Assembly: GCA_964453335.1 (NCBI GenBank)
Contig: CAYVOK010000011.1
Coordinates: 34,599 to 98,598 of the forward strand
Direction: 5' to 3'
DNA from: VGBO01 sp964453335
GTDB taxonomy: Bacteria; Actinomycetota; Acidimicrobiia; Acidimicrobiales; CAIXPF01
DNA length: 64,000 nt
This document shows positions 52,854-61,857 of this stretch, in pieces. The position numbers and the translations under genes were made by a program. Each line of letters opens with the position of its first letter. Position 1 is the stretch's first letter. The notes below the pieces were generated by a model. That model had not been told where the DNA came from, made no database searches, and worked only from the letters and a program-made list of their open reading frames with translations.

Positions 52854-55033
52854 TCGAGCCGGAGCTGACCCGACGCCCGGAGGGCGGCGATCTGGCCGTC
52901 GTCGAGACCGCCGACGGTGCGCAGCACCTCGTCGTTGTCGACGCCGAGTTGGTTGATCGGATCCCACCGCAGTGCCGGGCCGTCCCAGTGCCACAGGTGC
53001 CCGGGGAACATCTGCGTGCCGAGGTCNNNNNNNNNNNNNNNNNNNNNNNNNNNNNNNNNNNNNNNNNNNNNNNNNNNNNNNNNNNNNNNNNNNNNNNNNN
53101 NNNNNNNNNNNNNNNNNNNNNNNNNNTGGTCGCCGATGTGGTTGAGCAGATTCTCCGACTGGGCGACCTCGACGAGTTCGCCGACGCCGGTCCTTTCGCG
53201 TCGTCGGAGTGCCGCGAGGGTCGCGAACGCAGCGATGGTCCCGCTCGCCGGGTCCATGTGGTACGTGGACGCGTTGGCGGTCTGGTCCATGTCCGCGTAA
53301 CCCCGCAGAAGGGTGAGGCCGCACAGCGCCTCGACGTGTGCGCCGAACCCGATGTAGTGCGCATACGGCCCGTCGAGGCCGAGTGACGGCATGCGGACGA
53401 CCACCAGGCGCGGGTTCCGGGCCCGGAGTACGTCCCAGCTGAGACCGAGGCGCTCGAGGACCTTCACCGAGTTGTTCTCGACGAGGACGTCGGCGGCGTC
53501 GACGAGGCGGAGGAACGCCTCCCGGCCGAGATCCGTGCGCATGTCGAGCGTGACGCTGCGCTTATTGCGGGCGTGGACGACGAACGCCCCCACCCGGTTC
53601 CAGGGGCGCGCGCCGGGGTCGTCGTCGGGGAACGCCCCCCACAGCTCGCCGAGGTCGCGGGACTTGCCCGGTGCAGGACGGGGCACCGCTCCGCGGGTCG
53701 CCGTCGGAAACAGGTTGGCGTTGTCGACCCGGATCACGTCCGCACCGATATCGCCGAGCAGCGTCGTCCCGTACGGACCCGCCCACACCACGGTGAGGTC
53801 GAGTACGCGCACACCGTCGAGCGGGAGGGTCGGGGCCGCGGTCGGTGCGACCGTTGGCCGCGCCGGTAGGGCGTCCGGTGCGCGCAGGTCCTCGTCGTGC
53901 TCACCGAGCAGCGGTGGACGACGGCGCAGCGCCCAGCCCGGTGCGGCGGGACGGAACGGCGCGGCGGGGGTGACGTAGCTGCCGGCGACGGGATGGTCGA
54001 CCCCCGCGAACGCGCCCCGGGCCAGGAAGTGCGGGTCGACGAGGACGTCCTCGGGGGCGTTGAGCGCCATCACCCCGAGGCCGAGCGTCTGCGCCTCGGC
54101 CTGCGCGACGGCCTTCGTGCGGGTGAGGGTCCAGACGTGCAGGGCGTCGTCGAGCAACTCGGCGATCTCGGGGTCGTCCTGCCATCGGGGGGATCGGTAG
54201 CGGGCGGCGAGCTCTTCGTCGCCGAGGAGGTCCTCTGCGAGACGCACGAGCCAGTTGGGCGCCATGAGCACCTGCACGTAGCCGTCCTCGGTCGGGTACA
54301 CGCCCGCGGGGATGACGCCGGCCCGGTGGCCGCCCCGTCGCCCGGCGTCGAGACCGGTGAACTGCTGCCACATGAGGTAGCCACCCCGGCGGTCGATCGA
54401 CCCGGCCTGCGTCTCGAACGCCGCCACGTCGACGGTCGGTCCCACCCCGCTGCGCGCCGCGACCAGATGCGCCGCGAGCGCAGCGACGGCCGCGACGTTG
54501 CCGTGCTGCACCGACACGACCGACCCGGCGAGCTTCAGCGGCTCCCGGTCGGCCATCCCGGTGGCGTGCATCGGCCCGCCCATCGCATAGGTGACGATGT
54601 CGGCGCCCCGCCAGCCCGCGTACGGCCCGTCGGTGCCGAAGGGGGTGACCGCCACCCGGACCAGGTCCGGTCGGCGCTCCCGGAGCGCGTCGACGTCGAC
54701 CCCGTGCGCCGCGAGCGTCTCGGTGCCGTCGCCCTCGAGCACGACGTCGGCCCACTCGGCGAGCCGGGCGACGATGTCCGGGTCGGCGAGGACGCTGCGC
54801 TTGTTCGTGTTGAGGTGCAGGAACGCCGCCGACCGCTCCGGATGTGGCGCGTCGACCGGGAACGGTCCGGCGCGCCGGGTCCGGTCGCCCTCGGCCGGCT
54901 CGACCTTCACCACGTCGGCGCCGTAGTCGGCGAGGAGCTTCCCGGCGAACGGTCCGGCGACGCCGGTGGCCAACTCCACGACCCGGATCCCCTCGAGCGG
55001 CTGTCGTCCCGTGTCGTCCGTGTCGTCCTGCAC
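52823..55033 (-). CDS. Fused double CaiB/BaiF (family III) CoA transferase, interrupted by gap
   Basis: Two family III domains in one chain. The N-terminal half (LEGIRVVELATG to about residue 390) has Ser (S174, in SVVSVQHGN) where the catalytic Asp belongs; the C-terminal half has it (D594, in YHMDPASG). The C-terminal half includes the HARNKRSVTLDM and LVENNSVKVLERLGL segments. The region after AQSENLLNHIGD is lost in the N gap, roughly 100-150 residues by comparison with the other two fused proteins. I set the start at GTG 55033 because TACGGT ends 7 nt before it; GTG 55042 overlaps the box. Divergent from the flavin reductase at 55072. Confidence 0.83.
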   Translation of the reverse strand: MQDDTDDTGRQPLEGIRVVELATGVAGPFAGKLLADYGADVVKVEPAEGDRTRRAGPFPVDAPHPERSAAFLHLNTNKRSVLADPDIVARLAEWADVVLEGDGTETLAAHGVDVDALRERRPDLVRVAVTPFGTDGPYAGWRGADIVTYAMGGPMHATGMADREPLKLAGSVVSVQHGNVAAVAALAAHLVAARSGVGPTVDVAAFETQAGSIDRRGGYLMWQQFTGLDAGRRGGHRAGVIPAGVYPTEDGYVQVLMAPNWLVRLAEDLLGDEELAARYRSPRWQDDPEIAELLDDALHVWTLTRTKAVAQAEAQTLGLGVMALNAPEDVLVDPHFLARGAFAGVDHPVAGSYVTPAAPFRPAAPGWALRRRPPLLGEHDEDLRAPDALPARPTVAPTAAPTLPLDGVRVLDLTVVWAGPYGTTLLGDIGADVIRVDNANLFPTATRGAVPRPAPGKSRDLGELWGAFPDDDPGARPWNRVGAFVVHARNKRSVTLDMRTDLGREAFLRLVDAADVLVENNSVKVLERLGLSWDVLRARNPRLVVVRMPSLGLDGPYAHYIGFGAHVEALCGLTLLRGYADMDQTANASTYHMDPASGTIAAFATLAALRRRERTGVGELVEVAQSENLLNHIGDXXXXXXXXXXXXXXXXXXXXXXXXXXXXXXXXXXDLGTQMFPGHLWHWDGPALRWDPINQLGVDNDEVLRTVGGLDDGQIAALRASGQLRLDYVDADGSPL
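53027..53126. other. Assembly gap (100 N) inside the fused CoA transferase gene
   Basis: Exactly 100 N. The frame is open on both sides, but 33 residues cannot replace the part missing from the C-terminal domain. Confidence 0.98.
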
Positions 55034-55040
55034 CGGCGCC

Positions 55041-55046
55041 ACCGTA
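55041..55046 (-). promoter_or_regulatory. Leaderless-type -10 box (TACGGT) of the 55033 CoA transferase
   Basis: Minus-strand TACGGT, GGCGCCG (7 nt), then GTG at 55033. It lies 13 bp from the opposing box at 55060, so the two promoters almost touch. Confidence 0.45.
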
Positions 55047-55059
55047 CCGTCGGCGGGCG

Positions 55060-55065
55060 TACGCT
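55060..55065 (+). promoter_or_regulatory. Leaderless-type -10 box (TACGCT) of the 55072 gene
   Basis: TACGCT, GCCGCC (6 nt), then GTG at 55072. Confidence 0.5.
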
Positions 55066-55071
55066 GCCGCC

Positions 55072-55695
55072 GTGCACTTCGCTCCCGCCGACCATCCCGG
55101 CCTCCGGCCTCCCGGATTCCGTCACTCCCTCTACGGCACGCTGGTCGTGCCGCGTCCGATCGGCTGGGTCTCGACGATCTCCGCGGAGGGGATCGTGAAC
55201 CTCGCGCCGTACAGCTTCGCCAACCTCGTCGCGAACGACCCGTTGTCCTTCATGTACTGCGCGAACGGCGAGCATCGGGAGGGCGGCCCGAAGGACTCCC
55301 TGCGCAACGCCCGGGAGACGGGTGAGTTCGTGTTCAACCTGTGCAGCTGGGACCTGCGCGAGCAGATGAACGAGACCTCGGCCACGCTTCCGCGCTCCGT
55401 CGACGAGATGGCGGCGAGCGGTCTCGTGCCCGCACCGTCGGTCGTGGTGCGACCACCGCGGGTCGCGGCGGCACCGATCGCGCTCGAGTGCGTCGTGGAA
55501 CGGATCGTGGACCTGCCGTCGACCCCGACGACGGCCAACGCGATGGTCATCGGCACGGTCGTGCAGGTCCACATCGCCGACGACGCGGTCGTCGACGGCA
55601 TGGTCGACATCAGCCGGGTCCGGCCGATCGGCCGACTCGGCTACCACGACTACGTGGTGGTCGGGGAGACCTTCACGATGGTCCGTCCGGCCTGA
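55072..55695 (+). CDS. Flavin reductase family protein (FMN-binding split barrel)
   Basis: A 207-residue DIM6/NTAB-type protein. LVVPRPIGWVSTISAEGIVNLAPYSFANLVANDP near 24-57 is the FMN-binding signature, followed by KDSLRNARETGEFVFNLCSWDLREQMNETSA. It reduces FMN with NAD(P)H and could supply reduced flavin to two-component monooxygenases such as the SfnC/SsuD-like pair at 44809-46880, though it is not in that operon. Convergent with malate synthase, 24 nt apart. Confidence 0.88.
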   Translation: MHFAPADHPGLRPPGFRHSLYGTLVVPRPIGWVSTISAEGIVNLAPYSFANLVANDPLSFMYCANGEHREGGPKDSLRNARETGEFVFNLCSWDLREQMNETSATLPRSVDEMAASGLVPAPSVVVRPPRVAAAPIALECVVERIVDLPSTPTTANAMVIGTVVQVHIADDAVVDGMVDISRVRPIGRLGYHDYVVVGETFTMVRPA

Positions 55696-55719
55696 TCTCC
55701 CGCCGGTCGGCCGCGCCGG

Positions 55720-57297
55720 TCAGACCAGGTGGGTCTCGGCGACGAGGGTGAGGAAGTCGGGGAGCTCGTCGAGCAGGGCGACCTGGCGGACGAGATCCGC
55801 TGCGACACGGAGACGCTCTGCGTCGAGCCCGGCCGCGCCGAGCCGTGCGACCTCGGCGTCGAGCTCGTCGAGCACGAGCCGGTCGGTCACGACGGTGCCG
55901 TCGTCGAGGCGGGCGGCGTGGCGGACCCACTGCCAGAGCTGCGTGCGGGAGATCTCGGCGGTTGCCGCGTCCTCCATCAGGTCGTTGATCGCGACGGCGC
56001 CACGACCGGCGAGCCACGCCTCGAGGTACTGCAGCGCGACGCTCACGTTGTTCCGCAGCCCGGCCCGGGTGATCACCCCGCCGGGGATCGTGGTGTCGAT
56101 CAGCGCGTCCGCCGAGGCAGGGACGGGCGGGGTCACCGAGAGCTGGTTCGGGCGGTCACCGAGCACGCGGTCGAAGACCTCGCTCGCGACCGGCACGAGG
56201 TCGGGGTGGGCGACCCAGGTGCCGTCGTAGCCGAGGCCGGCCTCCCGCTCCTTGTCGTTGCGGACCGCGGTGAGGGCCCGTTCCGTGACCTCGGGATCGC
56301 GCCGGTTCGGGATGAACGCCGACATCCCGCCGATCGCGTGCGCCCCGCGACGGTGGCAGACCGCAACGAGCCGTTCGGCGTAGGCCGCCATGAACGGGAC
56401 GGTCATCGTGACCTGACCGCGGTCGGGCAGCACGAATCCAGGGTCGAACCCGAACTTCTTGATGATCGAGAAGATGTAGTCCCAGCGCCCGGCGTTGAGG
56501 CCGGTGATGCGGTCCCGGAGGGCATGGAGGATCTCCTCCATCTCGAACGCCGCGAGGATCGTCTCGATGAGGACGGTGACACGGATCGAACCGTGCGGGA
56601 TCCCCACCCGTGCCTCGAGGTCCCCGAGGACGGTGTTCCACCAGGCCGCCTCGTGGTGGGACTCGATCTTCGGCAGGTACAGGTACAGGCCGCTGCCCCG
56701 GGCGAGGAAGCGGGGTGCGCTGTGGTACGCCGCGAGCGTCACGTCGAACAGCGACGCCGACGGCGTCGCCCCGTCGACGGTCACACGACGCTCACCCATG
56801 TGGAGCCCACGGGGTCGGACCACGATCGTCGCCGGCCGGTCGACGAGGCGGTCCACGCTGCCGTCGGGGCGGGTGAAGGTGATGGAGAGATCGGCGACGT
56901 CGCGGATGTTCCGCTGCGCGTCGATCACGTTCGACCATCCGGGGGACAGGGCGTCCTCGATGTCGGACATGAACACACGCGCCCCCGAGTTCAGGGCGCT
57001 GATCATCATCTTGCGTTCGGACGGACCCGTGATCTCGCAGCGGCGGTCGGCGAGATCGGCGGGTGCGGGCGGGACGGTCCAGTCGGCGGCACGGATGTCG
57101 GCCGTCTCCGGTGCGAGACCGGGCCGCTCACCGGCACGGAACCGGGCGGCGCGGTCGACCCGGGCGGCGAGCAGGGCGTGTCGTGCGGCACCGTGGGCCC
57201 GTTCCATCGCACCGACGAGCTCGAGCGCCTCCGGCGTGAGCACGTCCTCCGTGCCGCTCGCGTCACCGAGGATCGTCACCGCTGTCGTTCCGGCCAT
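55720..57297 (-). CDS. aceB: Malate synthase A
   Basis: A 525-residue malate synthase that condenses glyoxylate with acetyl-CoA. EITGPSERKMMISALNSGARVFMSDIEDALSP near 89-120 is the start of the catalytic barrel, RPRGLHMGERR carries the catalytic Arg, VLIETILAAFEMEEILHAL (Glu of the metal site) and INDLMEDAATAEISRTQLWQWV near 450-471 (catalytic Asp) complete the active site. Isocitrate lyase is not in the window; glyoxylate could also come from the C5-acid route suggested by the Mct/Meh pair. ATG with a GGGAG site; a TAGCCT box is at 57346-57351. Confidence 0.93.
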   Translation of the reverse strand: MAGTTAVTILGDASGTEDVLTPEALELVGAMERAHGAARHALLAARVDRAARFRAGERPGLAPETADIRAADWTVPPAPADLADRRCEITGPSERKMMISALNSGARVFMSDIEDALSPGWSNVIDAQRNIRDVADLSITFTRPDGSVDRLVDRPATIVVRPRGLHMGERRVTVDGATPSASLFDVTLAAYHSAPRFLARGSGLYLYLPKIESHHEAAWWNTVLGDLEARVGIPHGSIRVTVLIETILAAFEMEEILHALRDRITGLNAGRWDYIFSIIKKFGFDPGFVLPDRGQVTMTVPFMAAYAERLVAVCHRRGAHAIGGMSAFIPNRRDPEVTERALTAVRNDKEREAGLGYDGTWVAHPDLVPVASEVFDRVLGDRPNQLSVTPPVPASADALIDTTIPGGVITRAGLRNNVSVALQYLEAWLAGRGAVAINDLMEDAATAEISRTQLWQWVRHAARLDDGTVVTDRLVLDELDAEVARLGAAGLDAERLRVAADLVRQVALLDELPDFLTLVAETHLV

Positions 57298-57345
57298 GCT
57301 GCACTCCCGTGTCGAGCGACCCGGCGAGGATCGCACCGGCGCCGC

Positions 57346-57351
57346 AGGCTA
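57346..57351 (-). promoter_or_regulatory. Candidate -10 box (TAGCCT) of malate synthase
   Basis: Minus-strand TAGCCT 48 nt before the ATG at 57297, leaving a leader of about 42 nt with a GGGAG site. Confidence 0.35.
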
Positions 57352-57394
57352 GTTCGACACCGTCGTCGGCGGACACGGTCGAGGCCGTGGCCGC

Positions 57395-57400
57395 TAGCGT
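57395..57400 (+). promoter_or_regulatory. Leaderless-type -10 box (TAGCGT) of the 57408 gene
   Basis: TAGCGT, GCGCGGC (7 nt), then GTG at 57408. Confidence 0.5.
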
Positions 57401-57407
57401 GCGCGGC

Positions 57408-59843
57408 GTGGAACGTGCCGGGGGCGGACACGGTCGGGGGAGCGCGTCGGGTGACGACGCCGGGGCGCTCGACGGCGTCCGGGTCGTCGTCGCCGGGGGC
57501 GGACTCGCGACGGGGTTCGCCGCGAAGCTCCTCGGCGACCTCGGTGCCGAGGTCACGGTCGTCGAGGGATCCGGCGGCTCGCCGCTGCGACGGCGTCCAC
57601 CCCTCGGGGCCGAGGGCGCCGGACTGTGGTTCGCGCACCTCGCGGGTGGTTGGCGGTCGGTGGCGGTCGACGATGACACGGACGAGTTCCTCGACGTCGT
57701 GCTCGGGTCGGCGGATGTGCTGCTCGTCGACGACGAGGCGGCACTCGGTCCGGTGCTGCGCGACCGGGCACCCGCCCGGGCGATCGTCGTCGACGTCAGC
57801 CCCTGGGGCCGCTCCGGTCCGTTGGCGGGCACCCCGGCGTCCGACCTGACCGTCTGGGCGATGGGCGGGTACCTCGGGATCACCGGGGCACCCGACCGCG
57901 CACCCCTGTGGCTCCCGGGCGGTCAGGCGGCCCTCCACGCAGGGGCCCACGCCGCGTTCGCCGCCCAGGTCGGCCTGTGGGAACGCCGCACGTCCCGCGC
58001 TGGCCAGGTGGTCGAGATCGCGGAACTCGACGCGGTGCTCGCGGCACACGCCTGGCTCGTCTCCTCGTGGGCGGCGTGCGGTGAGGTGCTCGAGCGGACA
58101 CCGTCGGATCTGATCGATGCGGCCGACGGGAAGTTCTACGTGATGCGGATCGTGCCGAACGACGCGATCTTCACGCTCATCGACCGACCCGACCTCGCCG
58201 CCGAGGACCTCACGCGTGACGTCCCGACCTGGTTCGCCAACATCCCCCGGGTCTTCGCCGCGATCGCCGACTGGGCGGTCGACCGGAGCGTCGCGGAGAT
58301 CGTGGAAGCCGGCCAGCTGCTCCGGATCGCCGTGACCCCGGTCGTCACCCCGCGCGGCGTGCTCGACGACCCGCAGCTCGCCGCCCGCAGCTGGTGGGAG
58401 CACGACGTCACTGCCGACGGGTCCCCGGCGGTCGACGCGCCCCGATTCCCCGGGCAGCCGTACCACCTCGCGAGCGGGACGGCGCGCCGCCGCGGCCCGG
58501 CACCGGCGGTCGGTGCGCACGACGCCGAGCTGCGCGCCGGTGCGGGCACGGCGCCAGACGTCGGTGCGGCGCACGAGGTGGCGGCGGGAATCGGCGGCGG
58601 TCGGCCGGCCTCCGGGACCGGCCCGCTCGCCGGGCTCCGGGTGCTCGAGATCACCCAGAACTGGGCCGGACCGCTCAGCGGTCGGTACCTCGCCGATCTC
58701 GGCGCCGACGTCGTCAAGGTCGAACGCGCCCAGCGTCCGGCGACGCGCGCCCTCTTCTGGGCCGGGCCCACGAAGGACTTCCAGCGGCAACCGCACCACC
58801 GGTCGCTGTACTTCGCCGAACTGAACCGCAACAAGCGTGACGTGTGCATCGATCTCGCCGTGCCGGAGGGAAGGGCGACGTTCCTCGACCTCGTGCGCAC
58901 GGCGGACGTGCTGATCGAGAACAACAGCGCGCGGGTCATGCCGAACCTCGGTCTCGCATGGGCCGAGCTCGAGGCGGTCAATCCGCGCCTGGTGATGCTG
59001 TCGATGTCGGGCTACGGGGCGGACGGCCCGCGGCGCGACTGGTTGGCGTACGGCGCCAACATCGAGACCACGTCGTCGCTGACCTCGGTCACCGGGTACC
59101 CCGACGGTCTGCTGTCGCGCACGACGCTGTTCTACGCCGACCCGACGAGCGGGATCCTCGGTGCGCACGCGGTGCTCGCCGCCCTCACGCACCGGGAACG
59201 CACCGGACGGGGCCAGTGGATCGAGATGTCCCTCAACGAGGTGGGGGCGACGTTCTGCACCGAGGCGCTTCTCCTCGCGGAACACGTCGGGGTCGAACGT
59301 CCACCGATGGCGAACCGTGATCCGGCGCGTGTCACCCAGGGTGTGTACCCCTGCGCCGGGACGGACAACTGGGTGGCGATCACGTGCGCGTCCGACGCGC
59401 AGTGGCCGGACCTCGCGCGTCTCGTCGGGCGTCCGGATCTGGCCGTCGACCCGGCGCTCGCCACGCTCGGAGGCCGCTCGGCGCGCCACGATGAGATCGA
59501 CGACGCGATCGCAGCGTGGACGACGACGCTCGAGCAGTACGAGGTCGCCGACGCGTGCCGGGCGGTCGGCGTCCCGGCGGCGCCGGTGCTGCGGAACTGG
59601 CAGATCCTCGCCGACCCGCACATCCACGAGCGGGGCGTCTACCGCGACGTGCGCCAGCACGTGATCGGCTACTACCCGACCACGACGTGGCCGTGGCGGT
59701 TCTCCCGCACCCCGGCGACCTTGCGCACCCCGGCCCCCCGATTCGCCGAGCACAACCGGGAGGTCCTCACCGGGCTCGGGTACGACGACCAGACGATCGA
59801 GCGGTTGTACGCGACGGCCGTGACGGCCGACGAGCCCGACTGA
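57408..59843 (+). CDS. Fused double CaiB/BaiF (family III) CoA transferase
   Basis: An 811-residue protein with two family III domains (about 20-395 and 405-811). The N-terminal half is more diverged: the catalytic Asp position is Ala (A175, before LHAGAHA) and the usual NRGKRS segment reads AGGWRSVAV. The C-terminal half is intact: GLRVLEITQNWAGPLSGRYLADLGADVVKVE, LNRNKRDVCIDL, LIENNSARVMPNLGL and catalytic D578 in YADPTSGILG. It is the third protein of this architecture within 13 kb. GTG start follows a TAGCGT box. The metallophosphoesterase is convergent, 5 nt away. Confidence 0.87.
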   Translation: MERAGGGHGRGSASGDDAGALDGVRVVVAGGGLATGFAAKLLGDLGAEVTVVEGSGGSPLRRRPPLGAEGAGLWFAHLAGGWRSVAVDDDTDEFLDVVLGSADVLLVDDEAALGPVLRDRAPARAIVVDVSPWGRSGPLAGTPASDLTVWAMGGYLGITGAPDRAPLWLPGGQAALHAGAHAAFAAQVGLWERRTSRAGQVVEIAELDAVLAAHAWLVSSWAACGEVLERTPSDLIDAADGKFYVMRIVPNDAIFTLIDRPDLAAEDLTRDVPTWFANIPRVFAAIADWAVDRSVAEIVEAGQLLRIAVTPVVTPRGVLDDPQLAARSWWEHDVTADGSPAVDAPRFPGQPYHLASGTARRRGPAPAVGAHDAELRAGAGTAPDVGAAHEVAAGIGGGRPASGTGPLAGLRVLEITQNWAGPLSGRYLADLGADVVKVERAQRPATRALFWAGPTKDFQRQPHHRSLYFAELNRNKRDVCIDLAVPEGRATFLDLVRTADVLIENNSARVMPNLGLAWAELEAVNPRLVMLSMSGYGADGPRRDWLAYGANIETTSSLTSVTGYPDGLLSRTTLFYADPTSGILGAHAVLAALTHRERTGRGQWIEMSLNEVGATFCTEALLLAEHVGVERPPMANRDPARVTQGVYPCAGTDNWVAITCASDAQWPDLARLVGRPDLAVDPALATLGGRSARHDEIDDAIAAWTTTLEQYEVADACRAVGVPAAPVLRNWQILADPHIHERGVYRDVRQHVIGYYPTTTWPWRFSRTPATLRTPAPRFAEHNREVLTGLGYDDQTIERLYATAVTADEPD

Positions 59844-59848
59844 GCCCC

Positions 59849-60436
59849 TCACCAGGGGCGGCGACCCCAGTACTCCCAGTCGAAGACGTCGTGCCCGTCG
59901 TCGGTCAGCATGCGGATCTCGGCCTCGACGTCACCGTTCTCGTCGATGTCGAGGAACGCGACCGTGCCGAACTGGTACGTGAGGTTGTGCGGGAAGGTGG
60001 GTGAACCCGGGTTCACGCACAGGATGTCGCGCACCATCCGGATGTCCTCGACGTGGGTGTCGCCGTGCACGACGACGTCGGGCACGACCTCGGGACCGAA
60101 GTGCCGGTCGAGCGCGCCGCGCAGGTCGAGGACGCTCGGCCGCTCCGGTACGGGCACCCAGTGCGTGAGTGCGATCGACACGCCGCCGAGTTCGACGAGC
60201 CAGTGGTCGCGGAGACAGGGGTGGTCGGGCTGGCGGGGTCGCCCGCTGCTGCCGTCGTCACCGTTGCCCCGACAGGCGTAGAGCGGGGCGATCTCGGCGA
60301 GCGCGTCGAGCACGCCGAGGTCGTAGATGTCCCCGGCGTGCAGGATCGCGTCGACACCGTGGAAGGCGTCGTGGATCTGGGGCCACAGCTCGGGCGCTTC
60401 CGGCACGTGGGTGTCGGAGATGAGGCCGATGCGCAT
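59849..60436 (-). CDS. Metallophosphoesterase, YfcE/MJ0936 family
   Basis: A 195-residue calcineurin-like phosphodiesterase with metal-site motifs SDTH (7-10), HAGDIYD (near 33-39), GNGDD (G-N-x-D, near 57-61), THWV and GDTHVED (near 125-131, where G-H-T-H is usual). It would hydrolyse a phosphodiester in the cytoplasm; no signal peptide. ATG start 6 nt after a TACGGT box. Confidence 0.87.
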   Translation of the reverse strand: MRIGLISDTHVPEAPELWPQIHDAFHGVDAILHAGDIYDLGVLDALAEIAPLYACRGNGDDGSSGRPRQPDHPCLRDHWLVELGGVSIALTHWVPVPERPSVLDLRGALDRHFGPEVVPDVVVHGDTHVEDIRMVRDILCVNPGSPTFPHNLTYQFGTVAFLDIDENGDVEAEIRMLTDDGHDVFDWEYWGRRPW

Positions 60437-60442
60437 GCGGTG

Positions 60443-60448
60443 ACCGTA
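60443..60448 (-). promoter_or_regulatory. Leaderless-type -10 box (TACGGT) of the 60436 gene
   Basis: Minus-strand TACGGT, CACCGC (6 nt), then ATG at 60436. Confidence 0.5.
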
Positions 60449-60486
60449 TCGGTCGGACGGCGACCGCGCCGCCCGACCGTGGGTGG

Positions 60487-61215
60487 TCAGCCCTGGAGCG
60501 CCTTCTCCATGGCCTCGAGCGTGGCCACGAAGTGGGCGCGATCGGCCTCGGGCACCGCCGAGTAGGCGCCGGCGCAGATGGTGTCGGTCAGCGTGTCCGC
60601 CGCGGCGAGGGCCGCCCGGTCGGCGTCGGTGATCGCCGGGGCCTCGGCGTAGCCGAAGGTCGCAGTGTCGTCGGGACGACGGATCGCGTGGGCCACGTCG
60701 GCGCGGACGCCGGAGGCGACCACGGCGAGCAGGTGGGCGCTGCCGCGGTACTCGCGCAGCACGGCGACGAGCTGCATCGCGCGCCCGGGCAGGTCGTCGG
60801 GCAGCGGTTCGGCGGCGGTGCCCGCGTACAGGGCGAGACCGGCCGGGTCGATGGCGGCGACGACCTTCTCCGCCGCGGCGCAGAACCGGTCGAGACCGTC
60901 GATGCCGGCGAACGCGTCACGCCCGATCCGGCGGCAGCACTCCAGGTACAGCGCAGCGGCGGCCCGTGGCGCCATCCGCTCCTTCGCCGAGTTCCAGATC
61001 TTCGCGACGAGGTCGCCGTGGAAGTAGCCGAACGCGCTCTGCACGACCGCGGGCTCCACGTCGCCGAGCACACCGCCCCGGCCGAGGAAGTAGAAGCGGA
61101 AACCGTCGAGGTTGTGTTCCTTGCCGGTCGCGACGGTCTTGGGATGGAAGTAGAAGACGGCGCCGAGCTGCCCGATCCTGGGGCAGGCGGCCGAGACGAG
61201 TTCCTGCGGTGTCAT
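60487..61215 (-). CDS. SCO6745-family protein of unknown function
   Basis: A 242-residue helical protein. FYFHPKTVATGKEHNLDGFRFYFLGRGGVLGDVEPAVVQSAFGYF near 21-65 and the AAALYLECCRRIGRDAF segment are, from memory, conserved in the SCO6745 family of actinobacteria. Its biochemical role is not known. ATG at 61215 lies 7 nt after a TAGTGT box; the frame is open upstream but is antisense to riboflavin synthase and its neighbour. Confidence 0.72.
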   Translation of the reverse strand: MTPQELVSAACPRIGQLGAVFYFHPKTVATGKEHNLDGFRFYFLGRGGVLGDVEPAVVQSAFGYFHGDLVAKIWNSAKERMAPRAAAALYLECCRRIGRDAFAGIDGLDRFCAAAEKVVAAIDPAGLALYAGTAAEPLPDDLPGRAMQLVAVLREYRGSAHLLAVVASGVRADVAHAIRRPDDTATFGYAEAPAITDADRAALAAADTLTDTICAGAYSAVPEADRAHFVATLEAMEKALQG

Positions 61216-61222
61216 GCGCCGG

Positions 61223-61228
61223 ACACTA
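61223..61228 (-). promoter_or_regulatory. Leaderless-type -10 box (TAGTGT) of the 61215 gene
   Basis: Minus-strand TAGTGT, CCGGCGC (7 nt), then ATG at 61215. Confidence 0.5.
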
Positions 61229-61250
61229 GCCCGGGCCCCCGCCGCCGTCC

Positions 61251-61853
61251 TCAGCTGCCCGGTCGGTAGGGGGCGACGAGCTTCTCGACGTGCTTCGCCA
61301 TGACGTCGACCTCGAGGTTGACGGGGCTCCCGGGTGCCTTGTGGCCGAGGGTCGTCACCGCGGCGGTGTGCGGGATGATCGCGAAGGTGAGCGCGCCGTG
61401 GCCGGTGCCGGTGTCCTCGACGACGTCGACGATGGTGAGGCTGACGCCGTCGATTGCGACCGAGCCCTTCGGCACGCAGTAGCGCAGGAGCGATGCGGGT
61501 ACGCCGATGCGGAGATCGGGCGGGCCGACCTCGAGGGTGCCGACGGCGTCGACGTGGCCGAGCACCAGGTGCCCGCCGAGTCGCGCCTCGAGGGTGAGGG
61601 GCCGCTCCTCGTTCACCACGTCCCCGGGACGCAGCGCCCCGAGACAGGTGCGCTCGAGCGTCTCGGGGGAGAGGTCGGCCTCCCACCAGCCGCCGTCGCC
61701 GTCACCGGAGGCGACGAGGGTCAGGCAGCAGCCGTTGACGGCGATCGAGTCGCCGAGACGTGAGCCCTCGAGGACGACGCCACCCGAGAACCGGAAGCGG
61801 TCTCCCTCCCGCCCGAGGTAGCGACCGAGCTCTTCGACGATGCCGGTGAACAT
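61251..61853 (-). CDS. ribE: Riboflavin synthase, alpha chain
   Basis: A 200-residue enzyme made of two lumazine-binding beta-barrels. MFTGIVEELG and NGCCLTL open the first half (1-90), GHLVLGHVDAVG and SVAIDGVSLTIV the second. It dismutates two lumazines to riboflavin. It is the last gene of a minus-strand operon (acyl-CoA dehydrogenase, MalY-like, membrane protein, ribE), and no other rib gene or FMN riboswitch-like element is present. The flavoenzyme-rich neighbourhood may explain the location. Confidence 0.93.
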   Translation of the reverse strand: MFTGIVEELGRYLGREGDRFRFSGGVVLEGSRLGDSIAVNGCCLTLVASGDGDGGWWEADLSPETLERTCLGALRPGDVVNEERPLTLEARLGGHLVLGHVDAVGTLEVGPPDLRIGVPASLLRYCVPKGSVAIDGVSLTIVDVVEDTGTGHGALTFAIIPHTAAVTTLGHKAPGSPVNLEVDVMAKHVEKLVAPYRPGS

Positions 61854-61857
61854 GGGG

